From positions 558,001-622,000 of the forward strand of contig NZ_FNZZ01000001.1 in NCBI RefSeq assembly GCF_900109565.1: a stretch of 64,000 nucleotides of DNA, written 5' to 3'. The stretch comes from Sphingomonas palmae. GTDB lineage: Bacteria > Pseudomonadota > Alphaproteobacteria > Sphingomonadales > Sphingomonadaceae. Positions 59,101-64,000 of this stretch are shown here, in pieces. Both the position numbers and the translations under genes were made by a program. The notes under the pieces were generated by a model. The model did not search any database. It was given only the letters and a program-made list of their open reading frames with translations, and was not told where the DNA came from. The stretch's first letter is position 1. Each line of letters starts with the position of its first letter.

Positions 59101-59483
59101 AGAAGGGCGCGCGGATCATCGATGCCGCGCTGGAGGCCGCCCGGCTGCGTCTGCGCCCGATCCTGATGACCAGCCTCGCCTTCATCTTCGGCGTGCTGCC
59201 GCTCGCCATCTCGACCGGCGCGGGCGCCAACAGCCGTATCGCGATCGGCACTGCGGTGATCGGCGGCATGATCACCGCGACCGTGCTGGCGATCTTCTAC
59301 ATTCCGCTGTTCTTCGTGCTGGTCCGCCGCGGCACGCGCGACGGCATCAAGGGGCTGCGCCGCGACGCCGACCCGAGCCACCCGGACGAGGGGGGCGACG
59401 ACGGGCCGAAGGATCAGCCGCCGACGCCGCAGCTGCCCGCGCCCGCCGGCCACCCCGCCCTTCCCGCACCGGACCACGCCTGA
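56196..59483 (+). CDS. HAE1-type RND multidrug efflux permease
   Basis: 1095 residues, 12 membrane helices with two large periplasmic loops. It starts at GTG right after the adaptor stop (no gap). FIDRPIFAWVLAI opens the protein; the proton-relay Asp pair is at 408-409 (LLVDDAIVVVENVERLM), as in AcrB (407-408). GTSGQNTGQAFISF lies in the second periplasmic loop. The C-terminal tail (about 50 residues) is Pro/Asp-rich and longer than in AcrB. The transported compounds cannot be read from the sequence. Confidence 0.96.
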   Translation: MLSRVFIDRPIFAWVLAIIVMMAGVGGILGLPIAQYPDVAPPQVSIRATYPGANAQTIQNSVTQVIEQQLTGIDGLLYFSSSSSSRGSVTITVTFEKGTDPDIAQVQVQNQVQQAVSRLPSQVQQQGLVVRKSNPDNLLIAGVYDISDKMTNQDVSDYLVSNLQDPLGRVQGVGDTNVFGAQYAMRIWLDPARLASYQLMPGDVVTAITNQNTEVAAGEIGGQPMPSSQMLNATVTAQSRLQTPEQFRNIILKTTSSGATVRLADVGRIELGGESYAAFSRVNQHPGAGIAVLLAPGADALATAELVKAEIARVAKTFPPNLRIAYANDTTDFIKLSIEEVIKTLVEAIILVVIVMFVFLQSWRATLVPTIAVPVVLLGTFAIFYLAGFSINTLTLFGLVLAIGLLVDDAIVVVENVERLMEENPGMSPRDATIESMNEITVALVAIALVLSAVFLPMAFFGGSTGVIYRQFSLTIISAMVLSVLVALILSPALTSHVLKARHDENGDLHETWLGRKAPWVADKLEAAKNWFNDSFDRMVKRYTHAVERVIDHRWIFVLIYCGILALLAFLFLRLPTGFLPTEDQGGAIVQFRLPAGATRGRTEEVQRQVEQYFAKNEGHNIRTLFSVAGGGGGGTSGQNTGQAFISFVDWANRTDKADAADAIVARASAAFRGLRDAQVFALVPPAIRGLGQSEGFTMELQNASGMSQEKFNEARDALLEKANADPKLAGVRLTELPDIGTLKVDADAQKLAALGLSQGDVNTTLSTAWGGRYVNDFIDRGRVKRVYVQGDAPYRAEPEDLYQWFVRNSSGTMVPFSSFASLSWSQAPTTLSRFNGISSYEFQGQGAEGVSSGEAMERIAQLAGEIPGTSIAWAGLSYQERLSSGQAPLLYGLSLIVVFLCLAALYESWTIPIAVLLVIPLGLIGAVALVTLRGLTNDVYLQIGLLTTMGLAAKNAILMIEFAEQAEKKGARIIDAALEAARLRLRPILMTSLAFIFGVLPLAISTGAGANSRIAIGTAVIGGMITATVLAIFYIPLFFVLVRRGTRDGIKGLRRDADPSHPDEGGDDGPKDQPPTPQLPAPAGHPALPAPDHA

Positions 59484-61096
59484 TGCGCCCGACGTTCCGC
59501 CCGCTGGTGTCGCTGTTGACGGCGAGTGCGCTCACCGCCTGCTCGCTCGCGCCCAAATACGTCCGGCCCGAGCTGCCGGTGCCGCCGTCGTGGCCGGTCG
59601 GCGACGCATACCTGCGCCAGAGCGAGGCACCGCTACCCAGCGTCACCTATCGCGACATCTTCCGCGACGCGCGATTGCAGCGGATCATCGACCAGGCGCT
59701 GGTCAACAACCGCGATCTGCGCGTCGCGGTCGCCAATATCGAGGCAACGCGCGCGCAATATCGCATCCAGCGCGCCGACCTGTTCCCGCAGCTGGATGCG
59801 ACCGGATCGTACAGCTATCGCCGCACCGGCAGCTCGGGCGTGACCACCGGCGTGCCGATCGGCACCGGCGGTAATGCGGGAGGCGGTGGAACGGGGGTAG
59901 GCAACGGCGGCACGGGCGTCGGCAATGGCGGAACCGGGGTCGGGAACGGCGGGACCGGCAACGGCGGCGTGGGTGGCGGGACAGGCGGAACGAGCAATTT
60001 CTCGAACAACCGCAGCACGTTCAGCGCGCAGCTGGGCGTCACCGCGTTCGAGATCGATCTGTTCGGTCGCGTCCGCTCGCTGACCAGCGCGGCGCTCAAC
60101 CGCTATTTCGGGCAGGAGGCGGCGGCACGCGCGACGCGGCTGACCTTGGTGTCCGACATCGCCAACGCCTGGGTCACCTACGGCTCGGATGCCAGCCTGC
60201 TCAAGATCGCGCAGGACACCGCGACCAGCGCGCAGCGCAGCGTCCAGCTGACCCGCGCGCGACTGGCGGGCGGCGTCTCGCCGCGCAGCGATGTGCGCCA
60301 GGCCGAACAGGTACTTGAAACGGCGCAGGCCGACCTCGCCCAGCAGCGCAGCCTGCTCGCGCAGGACGTGAACGCGCTGCAACTGCTCGTCGGCGCGCCG
60401 GTCGACGGCAGCTTGCTGCCTGCGTCGATCGACGACGCAGCGAAGAATTTGGGTGAGCTACCCGCCGGGCTGGATTCGGGCATCCTGCTACGCCGGCCAG
60501 ACGTAGTGCAGGCCGAATATTCCCTGCGTGCCGCCAATGCCGAGATCGGGGCCGCCCGCGCGCAGCTGTTTCCGCGCGTCGCACTGACCGCCGTGGTCGG
60601 CTTCGCCAGCACTGCGCTTCGCACGCTGTTCACCGGCGGCGCGTTCAATTATTCGGTCGCGCCGAACGTCAGCTACCCGATCTTCCGCGCCGGTGCCGGG
60701 CGCGCCGGGGTCGATTATTCTAAGGCGCAACGCGACGCCGCGCTGGCGACTTATGAGGGGACGATCCAGACCGCCTTCCGGGAGGTGTCGGACGCACTCG
60801 CGCGGCGCGGCACGATCACCGACCAGCTCGCCGCCAACCAGCGCTTCCTCAACGCAGCGGCCGACACGCTGCAACTCGCCAATGCGCGATACCAGGGCGG
60901 AATCGACACCTATCTGACCAGCCTCGACGCGCAACGCTCGCTCTACACCGCGCAGCGCACGGTGGTGCAGACGCAGCTGACGCGCGCATCGAACCTCGTC
61001 ACCCTCTACCAGACGCTAGGTGGCGATTCACAGCTTGAGGCTACGGCGCAGGGGCCGATGCTGCCAGGCAGCACACCGACGCAACCACGCCCGTAA
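59483..61096 (+). CDS. Outer-membrane efflux channel, NodT/OprM type, with Gly-rich insert
   Basis: 537 residues. The ATG overlaps the permease stop (TGATG). Lipobox Ala-Leu-Thr-Ala-Cys (Cys20) is followed by SLAPKYVRPELPVP, typical of NodT-family lipoproteins. Helical repeats include FRDARLQRIIDQALVNNRDLRVAVANIEATRAQY and, in the second half, SYPIFRAGAGRAGVDYSKAQRDAALA. An unusual insert at residues about 125-171 consists of repeated (G/N)GGTGVGNG units. It would lie in the first outer-membrane beta-hairpin, facing outside. It completes the tripartite operon. Confidence 0.94.
   Translation: MRPTFRPLVSLLTASALTACSLAPKYVRPELPVPPSWPVGDAYLRQSEAPLPSVTYRDIFRDARLQRIIDQALVNNRDLRVAVANIEATRAQYRIQRADLFPQLDATGSYSYRRTGSSGVTTGVPIGTGGNAGGGGTGVGNGGTGVGNGGTGVGNGGTGNGGVGGGTGGTSNFSNNRSTFSAQLGVTAFEIDLFGRVRSLTSAALNRYFGQEAAARATRLTLVSDIANAWVTYGSDASLLKIAQDTATSAQRSVQLTRARLAGGVSPRSDVRQAEQVLETAQADLAQQRSLLAQDVNALQLLVGAPVDGSLLPASIDDAAKNLGELPAGLDSGILLRRPDVVQAEYSLRAANAEIGAARAQLFPRVALTAVVGFASTALRTLFTGGAFNYSVAPNVSYPIFRAGAGRAGVDYSKAQRDAALATYEGTIQTAFREVSDALARRGTITDQLAANQRFLNAAADTLQLANARYQGGIDTYLTSLDAQRSLYTAQRTVVQTQLTRASNLVTLYQTLGGDSQLEATAQGPMLPGSTPTQPRP
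59878..59992 (+). repeat. Imperfect tandem repeat coding for a Gly-rich segment
   Basis: An approximately 24-base unit reading GGCGG(A/C)AC(G/C)GGGGT(A/C)GG(C/G)AA is repeated four to five times with third-position changes, encoding GGTGVGNG repeats in the outer-membrane channel gene. Such repeats can change copy number by slippage. Confidence 0.7.
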
Positions 61097-61105
61097 CGCC
61101 GAGCG

Positions 61106-61144
61106 GATCGTCACCTCTACGACGAAGGCGTAAAGGTGACGATC
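61106..61144. terminator. Hairpin between the RND operon and the phasin gene
   Basis: GATCGTCACCT and AGGTGACGATC form a perfect 11-base stem. The 17-base loop contains a further TACG/CGTA pair. It lies between convergent stop codons, consistent with a bidirectional terminator, though without T-runs. Confidence 0.7.
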
Positions 61145-61151
61145 GTCCGGC

Positions 61152-61499
61152 TCAGCCCGACTTGCCGCCGCCCTGCATCGGCGCGACTGCCTCACGACCG
61201 AACTTCATGATCAACTCACCGATTTCGCGCGCCTGGTTCATCGAGCGCTGACTCTGCTCGCGCAGGTAATCGCCCTGAATGCGCATGACGTCGCCCAAGT
61301 CCTTGGCCTGTGCCGCCGCGCGCATCGCGGCGAACGCCTGCTCGGCGTTCGTTTGCGCCTGATCGATCATCGCGATGCCGAGGCTCGACGAATTGTTCGC
61401 CATCTTTTGCCCCGACGCGCGCATCGCCTCGCCCGCGCGCTGCGCGCCCTCGAAGGCCGCGCCGGTCGCGCTGTTCGTGTTCTCGTCCGCCATCATCAT
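61152..61499 (-). CDS. Phasin-like small helical protein
   Basis: 115 residues, soluble, all helical, rich in Ala, Gln and Met, with AFEGAQRAGEAMRASGQKM and QAKDLGDVMRIQGDYLREQSQRSMNQAREIGELIMKF. The latter stretch resembles the core of phasin_2 proteins that coat polyhydroxyalkanoate granules. Three Met codons open the frame, so the start is uncertain by two residues. 3-Hydroxybutyrate dehydrogenase at 3.7 kb would fit polymer storage, but no polymer synthase is in the window. Confidence 0.72.
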   Translation of the reverse strand: MMMADENTNSATGAAFEGAQRAGEAMRASGQKMANNSSSLGIAMIDQAQTNAEQAFAAMRAAAQAKDLGDVMRIQGDYLREQSQRSMNQAREIGELIMKFGREAVAPMQGGGKSG

Positions 61500-61573
61500 G
61501 CTCCTCTCCGCGGCCGGTTACCGGACCGCTTGCACCGGCTTAACCGAGCGGGCGCTAAGCGGTTGCACCCGCG

Positions 61574-64000
61574 CTATTTGCCGAAGCCGAACACGTCCTG
61601 ATGGAAGCGGCCGCCGGCGATCATCTGTTCGAGCCACGCCGAACCCTGCGCGTGCTCGCCGCCTACCTGTTGTATCCAGATGCGTACTAAAGTGTCTCGT
61701 ACCGCGGGCGCCATGTAGCGGCCGTCGCCGCACAGGAACACGCTCGCGCCCGCCTCCAACGCGCGCCAAACGCGCTCCTGCTCGGCCCAGAGCGCATCCT
61801 GCACGAACCGCCACGGGTGCGACGGCACCGCGGAGAAGGCGAGGTACAGGTCGATCAAGCCGTCCGCCGCCCAAGCCTCCATCTCATCGCGACAGAACCA
61901 ATCGTGATCGGGGTGACGGCAGCCGAAGAACAGCAGGCTGGTCGCCACCTCCTCGCCCGCCGCCGCCTGCGCCGCGCGTTCCTGCAGAAAACCGCGCAAG
62001 GGTGCGAACCCAGTACCGGGGCCAATCAGGATCATCGGCTGCGCGGCGTCAGCCGGCGGCGCGAACGACGGATTGGGGCGGCGAACGTGGCCGAAGACGT
62101 GCTCACCCGGCGTGAGCGCCTTCATGTAATCAGACGCGAAGCCGCGGTGCTCGCCGAGGCCCGACCAGGCGGGTGCGGCGATCGTTCCGACGATCAGGTC
62201 GGCAACATCGGGCGAGACGAGCGGCGACGAGGCGATCGAGTAGAAGCGCGGCTGGATCGCCGCGCTCCAGTCTATCAGCTGCTCGAGCGTCACCGACACG
62301 ACCGGGTGTCGTTCGATCAGGTCGAGCAGCGACACGCGCTTTTCGGTCACTTCGGCATCGTAGTCGCGCTCCAGCCCCTGGAGCATTTCGACCGTATGCG
62401 GGCACCGCGTGGTGCTGCGCAGACCCGCCAGCGCGCGCCTGGACACCGTCTCGGACAATTCAACGAAGTCGGTCAGCAACTGCTCGACGGTCACCGTGGC
62501 GCCGAGCGGCAGGTGCTTGAAGCGGCCGCCCTGCGCGTCGACGCGCACCTGCGCCGAGCCGTGGATGCCGAGCAGGTCGAGCGCACGCGCGACCAGGTCG
62601 GGGCGATTGCGTGCGTAGATCGCGAGGTGATCGCCGGCGGCGTAGTGCTGGCCCTCGGGCAGGCGCACGCGCACCAGCCGCGTCGAGGGGCGCGGCGGTT
62701 CCTTCGCGAAGTCCCACAAGCCGTCCGCCGGCCGCACCAGTTCGTCGTTGGCGACAATCTCCAGCCGCTGCGCATGCTCGGGCAAGGCGCGCGCGCGGGT
62801 CTCGACGGTGTCGACCGGCACCAGCGAGAGCGTCGCGGTGTTCGCCGCCGGCTCCGCCTCTGCGCCCAAGGCCTGCCACAGGTCACGGACGAAGGCCGCG
62901 ATCGCGCCGTCGAAGTCGCCCTGCCCGTCCGCCTCTCCGCGCGGCACCAGCCGCTCGCCGCCCGCCGCCGCGATCGTAGCATCGACACGTTTCGGGAACG
63001 CCTGGAAATTAGGCCACTGGCTGTTGCCGATGCCGAGCACCGCGTAGCGCGCACCCGACCAGTCCGAATCGTCGAAGGCGCCGGCATCAAGCGCGCGCTC
63101 GACCTCGACCGCGCTGTCGGGGGCGCGGCCGTTGTAGGTCGCGGTGACGATCACGATCACCTTGTCGGCAGGCCCCGCGCCGCCCCTGAGCCCCTCGTCC
63201 ATCGACCGCACCACGACGTCGAACCCGTCGGTGCGCGCGCGCTCAGCAATCTCTTCGGCCACGTCGCGCGCCGTGCCAAGCGAGGTGCCGTAGAGCAGCA
63301 CGAAGCGCTGGCCCGATCCAGCGACGGCACCGACCTCGACCGCTTCTTGCCCCGACGCGGTTTCGCCCAGTTGCAACCGCTCGTGGCTCCCGCGCAGCCG
63401 GACGCGCATGGTGAAGTCGTCAGGCTTGATCGACAGCGTTTCCTTGACGCGCAGCGTGTAGCTGTGCGGATCGCTGATCGCGAAGGCGCGCAACAGCATG
63501 GCGAGCGCGATCTTCGCCTCGACCATCGCGAACTGCCGCCCGATGCAGGCGCGCTCGCCATTGCCGAACGGCTTGTACGCGTGCGGGTGACGCGCCGCCT
63601 CCGCCTCGGGCAGCCAGCGATCGATGTCGAACTCTTCGGGCGAGTCCCACACGTCGGGCGCACGGTGGAGGCCGGGGGTGAAGATGTTGACCGGCCGATC
63701 CTTGCGCATCCGCCAGCCGGGTTTGCCGTCGACTGCCCCGATCACCTGATCCTCGAACGGCGCGACGCTGAACGCGGGCGCGGTCGGCCAGAGCCGCAGC
63801 GCTTCCTTCAGGACACGCTCGATCACCTCCAGCTTGGCGACCTGCGCATAGTCCGGCCGCGCGTCGCCCGGCAGCACGCGGTCGACCTCGGCATAAGCCT
63901 GTGCCAGCACCGCCGGATTGCGCAGCAGGTAGGTGAAGGCGAACGTCAGCATCCCCGACGTCGTTTCATGCCCGGCGATCAGGAAGGTCAGCACCTGATA
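61574..64000 (-). CDS. Self-sufficient cytochrome P450 / NADPH-P450 reductase fusion, CYP102 (P450 BM3) type (5' end beyond window)
   Basis: 809 residues are inside the window; the N-terminal P450 part (about 250 residues) is cut off. The oxygen-binding helix FLIAGHETTSG, ExxR in KEALRLWP and heme-Cys loop FGNGERACIGR are visible. A linker leads to a flavodoxin domain (LLYGTSLGTARDVAEEIAERA, then YAVLGIGNSQW). The FAD/NADPH reductase part has RFYSIASSP, GPGTGFAPLRGFLQERA and CGDGRYMAPAV. Such fusions hydroxylate fatty acids and related substrates without separate redox partners. No TetR-type BM3R1-like repressor is seen downstream. Confidence 0.95.
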   Translation of the reverse strand, partial: YQVLTFLIAGHETTSGMLTFAFTYLLRNPAVLAQAYAEVDRVLPGDARPDYAQVAKLEVIERVLKEALRLWPTAPAFSVAPFEDQVIGAVDGKPGWRMRKDRPVNIFTPGLHRAPDVWDSPEEFDIDRWLPEAEAARHPHAYKPFGNGERACIGRQFAMVEAKIALAMLLRAFAISDPHSYTLRVKETLSIKPDDFTMRVRLRGSHERLQLGETASGQEAVEVGAVAGSGQRFVLLYGTSLGTARDVAEEIAERARTDGFDVVVRSMDEGLRGGAGPADKVIVIVTATYNGRAPDSAVEVERALDAGAFDDSDWSGARYAVLGIGNSQWPNFQAFPKRVDATIAAAGGERLVPRGEADGQGDFDGAIAAFVRDLWQALGAEAEPAANTATLSLVPVDTVETRARALPEHAQRLEIVANDELVRPADGLWDFAKEPPRPSTRLVRVRLPEGQHYAAGDHLAIYARNRPDLVARALDLLGIHGSAQVRVDAQGGRFKHLPLGATVTVEQLLTDFVELSETVSRRALAGLRSTTRCPHTVEMLQGLERDYDAEVTEKRVSLLDLIERHPVVSVTLEQLIDWSAAIQPRFYSIASSPLVSPDVADLIVGTIAAPAWSGLGEHRGFASDYMKALTPGEHVFGHVRRPNPSFAPPADAAQPMILIGPGTGFAPLRGFLQERAAQAAAGEEVATSLLFFGCRHPDHDWFCRDEMEAWAADGLIDLYLAFSAVPSHPWRFVQDALWAEQERVWRALEAGASVFLCGDGRYMAPAVRDTLVRIWIQQVGGEHAQGSAWLEQMIAGGRFHQDVFGFGK

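Overview
The window is a high-GC (about two-thirds G+C), gene-dense stretch of chromosome that looks like a sphingomonad (Sphingomonadales, Alphaproteobacteria; most like Sphingomonas). This rests on the gene content: TamA/TamB, BamD next to RecN, PrsK/PrsR of the XrtA/PEP-CTERM type, DUF1178-GrxC-ComF, DapB-Nth, a CIRCE-controlled groESL operon, NodT-type efflux, poly-hydroxybutyrate-related genes and a CtrA-like box. I see no phage, insertion sequence, integrase or CRISPR array. About 56 protein genes, one pseudogene and one tRNA fill nearly all the sequence. Both ends cut through a gene.

Layout. 1-5.5 kb: 3' part of a secreted CocE/NonD ester hydrolase, a ZnT9-like CDF transporter coupled to an exported NC.HF-motif protein, 3-hydroxybutyrate dehydrogenase coupled to a lipoprotein, and a zinc metallopeptidase. 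5.5-13.3 kb: phosphomannose isomerase, bamD, recN, gpmA, a GNAT gene broken by one in-frame TAG, dienelactone hydrolase, a BLUF photoreceptor, chorismate mutase and a long-chain polyprenyl diphosphate synthase. 13.2-19.7 kb: a His-rich zinc CDF exporter, a PepSY / OmpR-type regulator / PhoQ-like kinase cluster with a small membrane protein read antisense between regulator and kinase, the ABC-F protein Uup and a DUF815 ATPase. 19.7-27.8 kb: a tightly coupled exopolysaccharide cluster (sugar transferase, PrsK, PrsR, TPR protein) facing mannose-1-phosphate guanylyltransferase. 27.9-32.6 kb: DUF3429 protein, Uma2 nuclease-like protein, groL, groS with promoter and CIRCE operator, and a MATE transporter. 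32.8-40.3 kb: SppA, two small related exported proteins, a TRIC-type channel, dapB-nth, tRNA-Arg(CCG), DUF1178, grxC, comF and a methyltransferase.

40.3-44.7 kb is the most unusual part: an EAL phosphodiesterase, a TPR-containing histidine kinase ending in a degenerate receiver, and a stand-alone receiver form one leftward operon. Its upstream region has a perfect CtrA-type box (TTAA-N7-TTAAC), nested inverted repeats and a possible 17-residue membrane peptide gene read the other way. 44.7-64 kb: a Baeyer-Villiger-type monooxygenase, tamA-tamB, an acyl-CoA dehydrogenase/enoyl-CoA hydratase pair, a complete tripartite RND efflux operon with Gly-rich low-complexity segments, a small phasin-like protein, and most of a self-sufficient CYP102-type P450-reductase fusion.

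Functional threads: envelope building (BamD, TamA/B, SppA), GDP-mannose and exopolysaccharide supply (phosphomannose isomerase, guanylyltransferase, polyprenyl-phosphate sugar transferase under PrsK/PrsR), storage-polymer turnover (3-hydroxybutyrate dehydrogenase, phasin), c-di-GMP and two-component signalling, and export or oxidation of foreign compounds. All functional calls are from reading the translated sequence; no database search was run.
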